Shown here: positions 8,552 to 16,305 of the stretch, one piece after another
Position numbering within the stretch: the stretch's first letter is position 1
Layout of the letters: each line of letters begins with the position of its first letter
Source: Niallia sp. XMNu-256
GTDB lineage: Bacteria > Bacillota > Bacilli > Bacillales > Cytobacillaceae
Assembly (NCBI RefSeq): GCF_036670015.1
Contig: NZ_CP137636.1
Coordinates: 3,946,501 to 4,010,500 of the forward strand
DNA length: 64,000 nucleotides
Direction of reading: 5' to 3'
The notes under the pieces: model-generated
Told to the model about the DNA's origin: nothing
Database searches by the model: none
What the model saw: only the letters and a program-made list of their open reading frames with translations
Position numbers and translations under genes: made by a program

Positions 8552-9590
8552 GTCCGTATCTATGCCTTATTCGGACTCTACGATCACTTTCCTACCTAAT
8601 CCTGTCCGTATCCACTCCTTATTCGGACTACTTGCTCATTTTTCTGCCTATTCCTGTCCGTATCTATGCCTTTTTCGGACTACTTGATCACTTTCTTGCC
8701 TAGTCCTGTCCGTATATACGTCTTATTCGGACTCCACACTCAATTTCTTACCTATTCCTGTCCGTATCCTAGCCTTATTCGGACTACTTGCTCAATTTCC
8801 TAACTATTCCTGTCCGTATCTATGTCTTATTCGGACTACTTGCTCACTTTCCTAACTATTCCTGTCCGTATCTATGCCTTTTTCGGACTACTTGATCACT
8901 TTCCTAACTATCCCTGTCCGTATCTATGCCTTTTTCGGACTACTTGATCACTTTCCTAACTATCCCTGTCCGTATCTATGCCTTATTCGGACTACTTGCT
9001 CAATTTTCTACCTATTCTTGTCCGTATCCACCTCTTATTCGGACTACTTGATCACTTTCCTAACTATTCCTGTCCGTATCTATGTCTTATTCGGAATCCA
9101 CGATCAATTTCCTAACTATTCCTGTCCGTATCTATGCCTTATTCGGACTACTTGCTTAATTTTCTACCTATTCTTGTCCGTATCCACGTCTTATTCGGAC
9201 TCTATGATCAACTTTCTTCCTAGTCCTGTCCGTATCCACGTCTTATTCGGACTCTATGATCAACTTTCTTCCTAGTCCTGTCCGTATCCACCCCTTATTC
9301 GGACTCCACGCTCACCTTCCTACCTAGTCCTGTCCGTATCCACCCCTTATTCGGACTCCACGCTCACCTTCCTACCTAGTCCTGTCCGTATCCACCCCTT
9401 ATTCGGACTCCTTGCTCAATTTTCTTCCTATTCCTGTCCGTATCCAAGCCTTATTCGGACTCCAAGATCCATTTCCTGCCTAGTCCTGTCCGAATCCACG
9501 CCTTATTCGGACCCCAAACTCAAATGCTACCTATTCCCGTCCGAACCTGCGTCTTCTTCAGACTCTACGTCTACTTTTCTTCGATTAAGT
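8552..9590 (+). repeat. Tandem array of 20 units of exactly 52 bp
   Basis: GTCCG anchors fall at 8552, 8604, 8656, 8708, 8760, 8812, 8864, 8916, 8968, 9020, 9072, 9124, 9176, 9228, 9280, 9332, 9384, 9436 and 9488, a constant 52-bp step, then 9539 in a decayed last unit. Each unit carries GTCCGTATC...TTATTCGGAC, a weak 5-bp inverted repeat (GTCCG/CGGAC) around about 15 bases, then a variable pyrimidine-rich half (CTACTTGATCACTTTCCTA type). Neighbouring units differ by scattered substitutions but never by indels until the end. A 133-codon open frame inside it is a repeat artefact (156-nt multiples keep frame). It fills the gap between the DUF1646 gene and the ssbB operon. Confidence 0.97.
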
Positions 9591-9605
9591 CCATACACTT
9601 TTAAA

Positions 9606-9637
9606 CAAAAAAACCGCCTGCGGTAACAGCAGGCGCT
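9606..9637 (-). terminator. Terminator of the ssbB operon
   Basis: Read on the minus strand, CGCCTGC/GCAGGCG with a 7-base loop is followed by seven T residues. It lies between the 52-bp array and the 58-residue gene. Confidence 0.8.
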
Positions 9638-9759
9638 AAGGTGAGGGAGTTTTGCGAGGGAGTCATTGATTCTATCTAAGAAGGATTGGTTGTAAGGGCT
9701 TACATTTATATAAATAATAACGGGGTACACATTTTTCAATAAAACTTTTTTTGAGACGA

Positions 9760-9936
9760 TTATTTTAAAACAAGGTGTTGGTTGTCTTGTTGTGGCAGTT
9801 GCTGAAGAGCTTGTTCTACTAAGTTAAGTCTGTGATTGAGAAAATCAGTTTTGGCGTTGAGCGAACCTTGCATGCGGATGAGGCTTTCTAGTAGAAGTTC
9901 CATTCGTTCGATTTCATTTTTTGGGATCGTTGACAT
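9760..9936 (-). CDS. Small hypothetical protein (58 aa) downstream of ssbB
   Basis: Unrecognised. The product begins MSTIPKNEIERMELLLES and ends HLVLK; it is helical, with heptad-like leucines and a Gln-rich C-terminus (LVEQALQQLPQQD), suggesting a short coiled coil. It begins only 3 bases after the ssbB stop, with an excellent AAGGAGGGAT site (minus strand, 9942-9951) overlapping the ssbB end, so translation is very probably coupled. A terminator follows at 9637. The operon position suggests co-expression with SsbB but gives no function. Confidence 0.75.
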   Translation of the reverse strand: MSTIPKNEIERMELLLESLIRMQGSLNAKTDFLNHRLNLVEQALQQLPQQDNQHLVLK

Positions 9937-9939
9937 GGC

Positions 9940-10323
9940 TTATCCCTCCTTCCCAACGGCTACTTGGATTGGTTCCATTTGGAGATCTGCAGGTTCACTT
10001 TGCCGTCGGCTATCAAGGAATTTGATGGTTTCCGCTACGACTTCTGTTACATACACACGTTTTCCCTCTTTATTTTCATAATTTCGGGTTTGAATCCTGC
10101 CGGTAATTCCCACCAATGAGCCTTTCCGGCAATATTGGGCCGTGTTCTCGGCTATTTTTTTCCATAACGTACATTGCACAAAATCGGCGTTGATTTCTCC
10201 TTGTTGATTGCGAAATTGCCGATTCACTGCGACGGTTACACTCGTTACAGATGTCCCTTCTTGCGTAATTCGCAATTCCGGGACTTTTGTCAGCCTTCCC
10301 ACTAATATCACTTGATTCATCAT
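9940..10323 (-). CDS. ssbB: Single-stranded DNA-binding protein, SsbB-like
   Basis: About 127 residues with an OB-fold that begins NQVILVGRLTKVPELR and has the SSB core segments VTVAVNRQF, DFVQCTLW and GRIQTRNYENKEGKRVYVTEV. The tail is short and lacks the acidic DDDIPF-type tip of the housekeeping SSB, as in B. subtilis SsbB (YwpH), the competence-associated paralogue that protects incoming single strands. Two adjacent ATG codons (10323, 10320) are possible; GAGGTGGG precedes them by about 11 bases. It is divergent from ywpF. No convincing pair of ComK boxes was found in the intergenic region, so competence control is inferred from family only. Confidence 0.88.
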   Translation of the reverse strand: MMNQVILVGRLTKVPELRITQEGTSVTSVTVAVNRQFRNQQGEINADFVQCTLWKKIAENTAQYCRKGSLVGITGRIQTRNYENKEGKRVYVTEVVAETIKFLDSRRQSEPADLQMEPIQVAVGKEG

Positions 10324-10544
10324 ACTCTCTTCCCACCTCTCTCTTATTGGCCCCATCATACCTCAATCAACTTGCCAATGTAAAATCACCAAAAATTATT
10401 TTCTCCGCTCCTTTTTCATTAATAATGAGTTTATTCATTCGTTTTAATATAATATATTATGAGAGTTCACACACATTTCCTAATTATCGGCAAAATAACA
10501 AAAAATATTTTTCTGAATTTTTACATAAATTCTTCTTCCCTTTA

Positions 10545-10553
10545 TGATATAAT
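10545..10553 (+). promoter_or_regulatory. Candidate extended -10 promoter of ywpF
   Basis: TG at 10545 plus one base then TATAAT at 10548-10553, 24 bases before the chosen ywpF start. No clear -35 box is seen, as is common for extended -10 promoters. Confidence 0.45.
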
Positions 10554-10577
10554 TTTTACAAAATGGAGGTGGAGTGG

Positions 10578-11009
10578 ATGAAGACCTTTAAGTTAATCTC
10601 GTTGCATGTTGTAGAGGACGATGGATTAAAGGATATTCATCTGTTAGAGGGCCTTGTAATTAACAAGGAAAATGACACGCGCACTTGGTTACTAGAAGCT
10701 TATGTATCAACCGACTACCTCGAATATTTTAGCAATTTATTGAAAAGGAGCGATCAAACGACCCTCCGGATTATCATTTCACGTCGGGAAAATGACCCTG
10801 CTTTTTTCTTCAGTCGATCTCTTAAAATTAATAAGCTCAGCGATGATAAAATGAGCTTGCTGTTTTCCGGCTCTGTGAAAAACTCAAATACATACGCAGA
10901 GCTGTTATTAAGGCATTTGATTGAAAAAGGATTGACAGGTGAGAAGCTGCTTCAAGAGTTCAGAGTAAAGATGATCACGAAGCCAACAATTACACCCGTT
11001 CAAAAATGA
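10578..11009 (+). CDS. ywpF: YwpF-like protein
   Basis: 143 residues matching the small YwpF family of Bacillaceae in length and in the opening KTFKLISLHVV. No catalytic motif or membrane segment is visible; it should be a soluble cytoplasmic protein of unknown function. An upstream in-frame ATG at 10563 overlaps the GGAGGTGGAG ribosome site, so ATG 10578 is preferred (7 bases after the site). Its position beside ssbB and fabZ matches B. subtilis gene order, supporting orthology. Confidence 0.75.
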   Translation: MKTFKLISLHVVEDDGLKDIHLLEGLVINKENDTRTWLLEAYVSTDYLEYFSNLLKRSDQTTLRIIISRRENDPAFFFSRSLKINKLSDDKMSLLFSGSVKNSNTYAELLLRHLIEKGLTGEKLLQEFRVKMITKPTITPVQK

Positions 11010-11030
11010 TGAACTAAATAAGACTTGGGC

Positions 11031-11125
11031 GTATTTGGGGTGGACCTTATCCTTATGAGCTCGCTCAAAGAATTCCTTTTTATAAATCGTGGCATTAACA
11101 TTATTAAGTCCGAGTTTGAATTCCG
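11031..11125 (-). repeat. Decayed copy of dispersed repeat family A (copy 4)
   Basis: GAGCTCGCTC, the T/A-rich tract, and CGTGGCAT...TTAAG occur in the same order as in the copy at 30662-30842, but with many substitutions and without the outer ends. Confidence 0.5.
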
Positions 11126-11158
11126 CCAACTTGTCGGATATTTTCCTGATAAAAGTTA

Positions 11159-11194
11159 AAGCTGTCAGATTCATATGTCTGACAGCTTTTTTTC
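11159..11194. terminator. Bidirectional terminator between ywpF and the lipoprotein gene
   Basis: A perfect 12-bp stem, AAAGCTGTCAGA/TCTGACAGCTTT, with an 8-base loop, T run on the plus strand and A-rich upstream side. It serves two convergent genes. Confidence 0.9.
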
Positions 11195-11195
11195 T

Positions 11196-11552
11196 TTATT
11201 TATCCTTGTTGTTTTCATCATTCATGTCACGTTGGTCTTCAACGACTTCTTCTCTTTCCGTGTTGTGATCAGTCGACGGATCACCATCATTGTTAGTATT
11301 AATGTCATTATTATCATTATCTCCAATGTCGGCGTTGTCATTGCGGTTTGTGTCATTGTTATTGTCATCGTTTAGGTTGTTTTCAACGGCATCATTTTCA
11401 CCATTGTTTCCATTGTTATTGTTGCCACCGTTGTCATCCATTTGATTACCGTTATTGTTTTCTGGTGGTGGATCTTGATCATCCCCGCAAGCACCTAATA
11501 ACATGACTGATAACAATGAGCTACCAACTAAAGTTAATAATTTACGATTCAT
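11196..11552 (-). CDS. Asn/Asp-rich low-complexity lipoprotein
   Basis: 118 residues. Residues 1-22 form a lipoprotein signal peptide (hydrophobic stretch then LLGAC, lipobox Cys near position 22). Everything after it is low complexity: Asn, Asp, Gly and Glu runs with no hydrophobic core, so a disordered, highly acidic surface chain tethered to the outer face of the membrane is expected. It does not belong to a family I recognise; Asn/Asp-rich lipoproteins are frequent in Bacillaceae. GGAAGGGG precedes the ATG by 8 bases. Monocistronic. Confidence 0.7.
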   Translation of the reverse strand: MNRKLLTLVGSSLLSVMLLGACGDDQDPPPENNNGNQMDDNGGNNNNGNNGENDAVENNLNDDNNNDTNRNDNADIGDNDNNDINTNNDGDPSTDHNTEREEVVEDQRDMNDENNKDK

Positions 11553-11615
11553 GGGAAAACCCCTTCCATTGTTAATCTAGACCCCATTCGGTCGTTAATA
11601 GGTTACCCAGAATTG

Positions 11616-11688
11616 AAAATCAAATTCGCCTCGTCGGAATTGTGTCTATTTTTTTTATTAAAGCTTGCTGATTAAAATCCTGTTAAAC
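11616..11688 (-). repeat. Partial copy of dispersed repeat family A (copy 5)
   Basis: The segment AAAATCAAATTCGCC with the following TCGG, T-rich tract and short inverted repeat matches the start of copy 23594-23782. The other half of the element is missing. Confidence 0.55.
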
Positions 11689-11766
11689 AGTGCATAGATC
11701 GCTGAGGCTAAACTTAATTGGAACGATTTGAATCCTAAGCCTCAATTAAATATTTAGTACCCAAAA

Positions 11767-11800
11767 CAAAAAAAGAGTCCAGCCATTTCGCACTGAACTC
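11767..11800 (-). terminator. Terminator of fabZ
   Basis: Minus-strand GAGTTCAG/CTGGACTC stem (one G-T pair) followed by seven T. Confidence 0.85.
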
Positions 11801-11812
11801 GAATTTTACCTT

Positions 11813-12247
11813 TTATTCTTTTTTATCGCTAAGCGCAAACATAATTTCGGTTTCACAGACTAATTCACCGTCAACCGTTGCAATTGCTTTCCCTTTTCCA
11901 AACGTGCTGCGCAGGCGAACCATTTCTACTTCCAAGCGTAATACATCTCCAGGAACGACTTGGCGTTTAAAACGGCAATTATCAATTCCTGCAAAAAAAG
12001 CAAGACGGCCACGATTTTCTTCTTTCATTAACATCGCTACAGCACCGACTTGGGCAAGGGCTTCAACAATTAACACCCCCGGCATAACTGGATATTCAGG
12101 AAAATGGCCGTTAAAAAATTCTTCATTTGCAGAAACATTTTTAATGCCGACCGCCTTTTTCCCTTCCTCAACTTCCAAAATTCGATCAACCAACAAAAAC
12201 GGATAACGATGTGGAATAATTTCCTTAATCTGCGTAATATCTAACAT
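11813..12247 (-). CDS. fabZ: (3R)-hydroxyacyl-ACP dehydratase FabZ
   Basis: 144 residues, standard FabZ length. The hot-dog fold motif [20 protein letters not shown] carries catalytic His48 and Glu62; [10 protein letters not shown] near residue 13 is the usual FabZ N-terminus. The enzyme dehydrates 3-hydroxyacyl-ACP in type II fatty acid elongation in the cytosol. A TAGGAGG site sits 8 bases before the ATG. It lies last after flhO-flhP and the small membrane protein, as in B. subtilis (ywpB), but a strongly folded 135-bp region separates it from that group. Confidence 0.95.
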   Translation of the reverse strand: MLDITQIKEIIPHRYPFLLVDRILEVEEGKKAVGIKNVSANEEFFNGHFPEYPVMPGVLIVEALAQVGAVAMLMKEENRGRLAFFAGIDNCRFKRQVVPGDVLRLEVEMVRLRSTFGKGKAIATVDGELVCETEIMFALSDKKE

Positions 12248-12277
12248 ATGTATAACCTCCTAATTTTATCTGAAACA

Positions 12278-12416
12278 GGGGGACAGTTCTCGTGTTTCAT
12301 GCATTCATCAGTGGGGATGAAAGAAAACCCCCACTGATGGAAGTTTCACTTTATTGTACACGAGATCCTATGTTTATGACAAAGCATGCGGTTTGAAACA
12401 CGAGAACCATGCCCCT
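12278..12416. repeat. Nested inverted repeat between the EpuA-like gene and fabZ, enclosing an element relic
   Basis: Outer arms GTTCTCGTGTTTCA (near 12288) and TGAAACACGAGAAC (near 12395) are perfectly complementary over 14 bp, with GGGG and CCCC further out. Between them sits a second hairpin, CATCAGTGGGG/CCCCCACTGATG (12307-12342), followed by GGAAGTTTCACTTTAT, which is shared with 53113-53128 and 57915-57930. The left arm itself is also a palindrome, TGAAACA...TGTTTCA, of the kind found again at 13543. Confidence 0.75.
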
Positions 12417-12671
12417 TTATTTTTTCTCAACCAAGTCGAGCAAATGAGTCCATGTTGAGCGGTTAAAAACGTCGAGCGCATTTCCATCTCCAAGTACCCC
12501 ATACCCTACTGCGGCTCCTGCCATTATACTGAATAGAATGAGTACGAAAACAATCAGAACTCGAAGCCAGATTGGAATAAGACGCAATCTGATTTTATCC
12601 TGTTTTTCCGGTTGTTGTTCTTCTTCTTTTTGAAGTCTTAAAGCCTCGCGACTATTTTCATTCATTGCCAT
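12417..12671 (-). CDS. EpuA-like small membrane protein
   Basis: 84 residues: a charged, Glu/Gln/Arg-rich cytoplasmic N-terminus (1-32), one membrane span (about 35-60, LIPIWLRVLIVFVLILFSIM) and a short outside tail. The layout matches the EpuA family, often mis-named DNA-directed RNA polymerase subunit beta in databases; it has no polymerase motif and no established function. It lies 15 bases after flhP in the same direction, with GGGGAAAAG before the ATG, so it is probably co-transcribed with flhO-flhP. Confidence 0.65.
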   Translation of the reverse strand: MAMNENSREALRLQKEEEQQPEKQDKIRLRLIPIWLRVLIVFVLILFSIMAGAAVGYGVLGDGNALDVFNRSTWTHLLDLVEKK

Positions 12672-12686
12672 TGATCTTTTCCCCTT

Positions 12687-13520
12687 TTAGCGAATTCCAT
12701 TGATGAGTCCCATCATTTGATCAGCCATGTTAATGGAACGTGCCTGAAATTGATAAAGGCGCTGGGCCCCGATTAAATCGGTCATTTCTTTTGCTGCATC
12801 CACATTTGATTTCTCCAATGCCCCTTGCTTCAGTGAGACTTGATCATCGGTTAAATCAGTTACGATCTCCTCGATTCCTACGTTTAATTCTCCCATGTTC
12901 GTTGGAACTCCCAATAAGTTATTTCCCTTTAGCTCTAAAAATTGTGGTTTCTCTACTTGGCTGACGCCTAATTGGAAGACTTGCTGATCGTCATTTTCCA
13001 AGTGTACGTTGATCGTGCCGCTTTCGTCAACCCTGTATTCTTTAGCTTGTCCATTTATGACAATTAGCTCATTATTTTCGTCTAAAATAGGATGCCCGCT
13101 GCTTGTGACCATCATGACTTCATTTTCAGAAGTAGTGGTTAAGTAAAAAGCACCATCTCTTGTGTATTGAATCTCACGACCTGCCTCATGTTGCACAGAA
13201 ACTCGAAAGAACTGCCCCTCTTTTGTCAAAGCAAGATCAAGCGCCCGACCTGTATTTTCAAGGCTCCCTTGCGTCATGACCACTTGAGCTTGCGCTACCT
13301 TAGCACCTACCCCTTGACGGACTCCATTCGGTGATAATCTTCCAACTTCCCGGGCCGCCTCTGATCCAGTTTCAAATTGCTGAAAAAGCAAATCCGTAAA
13401 CGTCGTCGTTCGCGCTTTATATCCGTTCGTCCTCACATTCGCGACATTATGACCAATCACATCCATCTGCTTCTGCAATTGACTTAACGTATTCGGTGCC
13501 GTAATCATCATTCTATTCAA
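12687..13520 (-). CDS. flhP: Flagellar hook-basal body protein FlhP
   Basis: 277 residues of the flagellar rod/hook family (FlgG/FlgF-like). The N-terminal rod signature TLSQLQKQMDVIGHNVANVR and the C-terminal motif NVDAAKEMTDLIGAQRLYQF, both needed for axial coiled-coil assembly, are present. It forms part of the distal rod under the hook, exported by the flagellar type III system. TTG 13520 is chosen: GGGAGG lies 7 bases upstream and the N-terminus then aligns with that of FlhO. It follows flhO after 107 bp that contain a TGAAACA/TGTTTCA palindrome. Confidence 0.88.
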   Translation of the reverse strand: MNRMMITAPNTLSQLQKQMDVIGHNVANVRTNGYKARTTTFTDLLFQQFETGSEAAREVGRLSPNGVRQGVGAKVAQAQVVMTQGSLENTGRALDLALTKEGQFFRVSVQHEAGREIQYTRDGAFYLTTTSENEVMMVTSSGHPILDENNELIVINGQAKEYRVDESGTINVHLENDDQQVFQLGVSQVEKPQFLELKGNNLLGVPTNMGELNVGIEEIVTDLTDDQVSLKQGALEKSNVDAAKEMTDLIGAQRLYQFQARSINMADQMMGLINGIR

Positions 13521-13542
13521 CTTTCTTCCCTCCCTAGACGGG

Positions 13543-13571
13543 TGAAACATGGGGACGGTTCTCCTGTTTCA
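13543..13571. repeat. TGAAACA/TGTTTCA palindromic element between flhO and flhP
   Basis: TGAAACA, GGGGACGGTTCTC and TGTTTCA occur in the same order as at 12278-12302 (one or two substitutions), so this is a dispersed short palindrome. It may act as an RNA hairpin within the flhO-flhP transcript. Confidence 0.6.
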
Positions 13572-13627
13572 TTACGAGTATGGAATCCCCTGTTTTTTAT
13601 AATGGAAAAACTGCCCCTACTCTATGC

Positions 13628-14446
13628 TTAACCGATTTTTCCAACTTCATTGACCGTTTTTTGTAAGCTGATGTCATAGGCTTGTAAAACTTTCTGGTTT
13701 GCCTCGAATGTACGATAAGCCGTCAACATCTCGGTCATCGTTTGAGCTGTGTCAACATTAGACTGTTCCAAAAATCCTTGCTGTATTTTAAAATTTACTC
13801 CGTCCACATTATCAGCATCCACAAGCACAGAATTTGAACGGAACAGCCCATCCCCTTCTTTTGCCATCGTAAGCGGCTGATCACTATAGGCAATGCCGAG
13901 TCTGGCGGCCTCCACTCCATCGACAAGAATTCGGCCTTCTTCGTTTACCGTAAAATGGTCATTTTCTAGCACTATCCGATTCCCTAATCGGTCCAATACA
14001 TATCCACCACTAGCTGTCGTTAAATACCCTGTACCATCTAGTGCAAAATTTCCATTCCTCGTATAGCGTGGTTCTCCACCTGGCCCTTCAATTGTAAAAA
14101 AGACCGCTCCTTTTATGTCGGTTTCAGGATTTATCGGAAGACTCACATCCAATAACGCCATGTCTGTCTTCAAGCTCGTCTCTTTTAAATCGCATTGAAG
14201 GAAATTCGGCATCGCTTCTTGCATATAGACGCCTGTATTCAGGGAACCAATCGTCCGTGATGTTGCTGGTGTGAGGCCGTCCTGTTGCTCCATTCTGTTT
14301 AACAGCATTTCCGGAAAAGCCCGGAACGCCGACTGATCCGCTTTAAAGCCAGGCGTATTTGCATTTGCCATATTATTGGCCAACATTTCCGTTTTCCGTT
14401 GCTGAGTTAACATTCCAGATGCCGCCGCATAAAAACCACGTAACAT
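13628..14446 (-). CDS. flhO: Flagellar hook-basal body protein FlhO
   Basis: 272 residues, paralogous to FlhP next door. N-terminal rod motif GMLTQQRKTEMLANNMANAN and C-terminal QSNVDTAQTMTEMLTAYRTF are typical of FlgF/FlgG-type rod proteins. First gene of the flhO-flhP unit, downstream of mbl as in B. subtilis. GAGGTG precedes the ATG by 6 bases. The protein is exported without a cleaved signal and assembles in the rod. Confidence 0.9.
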   Translation of the reverse strand: MLRGFYAAASGMLTQQRKTEMLANNMANANTPGFKADQSAFRAFPEMLLNRMEQQDGLTPATSRTIGSLNTGVYMQEAMPNFLQCDLKETSLKTDMALLDVSLPINPETDIKGAVFFTIEGPGGEPRYTRNGNFALDGTGYLTTASGGYVLDRLGNRIVLENDHFTVNEEGRILVDGVEAARLGIAYSDQPLTMAKEGDGLFRSNSVLVDADNVDGVNFKIQQGFLEQSNVDTAQTMTEMLTAYRTFEANQKVLQAYDISLQKTVNEVGKIG

Positions 14447-14591
14447 ATTTACACCTCATTTATTCGTCCAAATCTTCTACTCTCTATTATAGGAAAAAAA
14501 GGTGTAAGAATCAGTATTTTTTTGAAAATAATGGAGAATTTTGTGTGGAGAATGGGTGGTTTATGTTCAAATTTTTGTCTGGGTGAGGGGA

Positions 14592-14840
14592 TTGCACTGG
14601 AACCTCGGGGGATGGCACCAGTTTGCATGTTAATTGCACCAGATTTGACCGTAATTGCACCAAATCCTCGGTTAATTGCACATACTCCCTTTTTCTGGAA
14701 AAGCCCACTGAAAGGGCATAGTAATCCTTTTTTACCCAAACGAAGGAATTGCACCGGAACCTCGGAGGATTGCACCAGTTTGCATGCTAATTGCACCAAA
14801 TTTGACCGTAATTGCACCAAATCCCCGGTTAATTGCACAT
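14592..14840 (-). repeat. Two blocks of five 21-bp repeats (TTGCACC family)
   Basis: TTGCAC anchors fall at 14592, 14613 (TGGCAC), 14634, 14655, 14676 and again at 14749, 14770, 14791, 14812, 14833: an exact 21-bp step in both blocks, which are near-identical copies 157 bp apart. Unit consensus: (A)ATTGCACC plus about 13 variable bases. The whole 477-bp gap between mbl and flhO holds these blocks and the mbl terminator; no gene is supported, as the short frames seen are repeat artefacts. Confidence 0.92.
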
Positions 14841-14868
14841 ACCCCCTTTTTCTGAAAAAACCCCACAT

Positions 14869-14914
14869 TAAAAAAGCCTATCGAAAGGGCATGGACACCT
14901 CTTCCGATAGGCTT
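14869..14914 (-). terminator. Terminator of mbl
   Basis: Minus-strand AAGCCTATCG/CGATAGGCTT stem followed by T run. Confidence 0.85.
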
Positions 14915-14923
14915 GGAATAGAC

Positions 14924-15925
14924 TTATACGATTTTTCTTCTTGTGAGTCTGTCAATATTATCGAGCATGAGACCTGTTCCGATCGCCACACAATCCATTG
15001 GGTTTTCAGCTACTAAAACAGGTACCTTTAGTTCTTCAGCGAGAAGCATGTCGATTCCGTGCAATAAGGCGCCACCACCGGTTAAAATCACGCCACGGTC
15101 AATAATGTCCGCAGAAAGTTCGGGTGGAGTTCGTTCCAGTACGCTTTTTGCCGCTTGTACGATGACAGCGACCGATTCACGAAGAGCATTAGCAATTTCA
15201 TCCGAGTTAATGGTAATCGTCCGTGGAAGTCCAGTTACCATATCACGACCTCTAATTTCCATCTCTTCTTTTTTCAATTGCGGCTCAACCGTACCAATGG
15301 TAATTTTAATATTTTCAGCCGTTCTCTCTCCGATTAAAAGCTTGTATTCCTTTTTAATATAATTGAGAATTTCTGAGTCAAACTTGTCACCGGCCATTTT
15401 AATTGAAGCTGAGGTAACGATGTCCCCCATCGATAGAACGGCCACATCGGTTGTTCCACCACCAATGTCGACGACCATATTTCCGCTTGGTTGGAAAATA
15501 TCCATTCCTGCTCCAATCGCAGCTACCTTTGGTTCTTCTTCTAAAAAGATTTTTTTGCCGCCGCTTTTTTCAGCCGCTTCTTTAATCGCCTTTTGCTCAA
15601 CGCTTGTAATATTCGTTGGACAGCAGATCAAAATTCGTGGCTTCGATAAAAAGCCCTTTACATTTAGTTTATTAATGAAATACTTTAACATCGCTTCCGT
15701 TATATCAAAATCAGCGATGACTCCATCCTTTAATGGGCGGATCGCTACGATATTTCCTGGCGTTCTTCCCACCATGCGGCGAGCCTCTTCCCCAACCGCT
15801 AACACTCGATTGGAGTTTTTATCAATCGCCACAACGGAAGGCTCATTTAATACAATTCCACGGCCTTTTACATGTATTAAGACGTTTGCCGTTCCTAAGT
15901 CTATACCTATATCCCTTGCGAACAT
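14924..15925 (-). CDS. mbl: MreB-like cell-shape protein Mbl
   Basis: 333 residues, an actin-fold MreB/Mbl protein: phosphate loops IGIDLGTANVLIHVKGRGIV (N-terminus) and VVDIGGGTTDVAV (about residue 160), adenosine motif ILTGGGALLHGID near 290. It polymerises at the membrane and guides elongation-type peptidoglycan synthesis. Location directly after spoIIID and before flhO identifies it as Mbl rather than MreB or MreBH. AAGGAGG lies 10 bases before the ATG. Confidence 0.93.
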   Translation of the reverse strand: MFARDIGIDLGTANVLIHVKGRGIVLNEPSVVAIDKNSNRVLAVGEEARRMVGRTPGNIVAIRPLKDGVIADFDITEAMLKYFINKLNVKGFLSKPRILICCPTNITSVEQKAIKEAAEKSGGKKIFLEEEPKVAAIGAGMDIFQPSGNMVVDIGGGTTDVAVLSMGDIVTSASIKMAGDKFDSEILNYIKKEYKLLIGERTAENIKITIGTVEPQLKKEEMEIRGRDMVTGLPRTITINSDEIANALRESVAVIVQAAKSVLERTPPELSADIIDRGVILTGGGALLHGIDMLLAEELKVPVLVAENPMDCVAIGTGLMLDNIDRLTRRKIV

Positions 15926-16153
15926 ACTCTGTTTTTCCTCCTTGGCCGGATGCTTCTATCGTTATGACCATTCATGTCCGTTATCTATTCAATAGCTTTT
16001 TCCAACGATTCTTGCACCGGTTTCCAAAATTGTTTAGGATTCCCTGATGCTTTTGTTATTTATTTTGTACCGTTTACCTTCAATTGATGAACCATTCAAT
16101 TTTTTCTTCACTCAATTGATAATTTTATCATATTTGTTGGACAGGGGGTATCA

Positions 16154-16183
16154 TTTATAAAGAATTCTGTTGGATTTTGTCAA
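16154..16183 (-). promoter_or_regulatory. SigA-type promoter of mbl
   Basis: Minus strand TTGACA (16183-16178), 18-bp spacer, TATAAA (16159-16154). It lies in the 443-bp gap between spoIIID and mbl, about 230 bases before the mbl start, so a long leader is implied. Nothing else is recognised in that gap apart from the spoIIID terminator. Confidence 0.6.
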
Positions 16184-16305
16184 AAAATATTTCGAAAATG
16201 TAAGCTGCATAAGAGTGAGGGCCTGGACATATGTTGAAAAAGGAGGCGATCCTTTCGACCGGATGACCTTTAGCATGGAGTTACTTAAGCTTGTATAAAA
16301 TAGCA

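Noticed and set aside
8874-9275. 133-codon open frame within the 52-bp array
   Set aside because: Its sequence is a direct translation of the repeats, has no ribosome site and no family resemblance; it stays open only because three 52-bp units make 156 nt, a multiple of three.
8552-9590. Possible CRISPR array
   Set aside because: Units are 52 bp end to end without unique spacers separated by an invariant repeat, variation is scattered over the unit, and no cas genes are present.
10360-10577. ComK boxes between ssbB and ywpF
   Set aside because: A/T-rich tracts are present, but no pair of AAAA-N5-TTTT boxes with proper spacing could be placed.
14522-15016. 164-codon frame between flhO and mbl (plus strand) and the minus-strand frames 14449-14868
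   Set aside because: They cross the 21-bp repeats and run into mbl; no ribosome site, and 21 bp is a multiple of three, so repeats stay open by chance.
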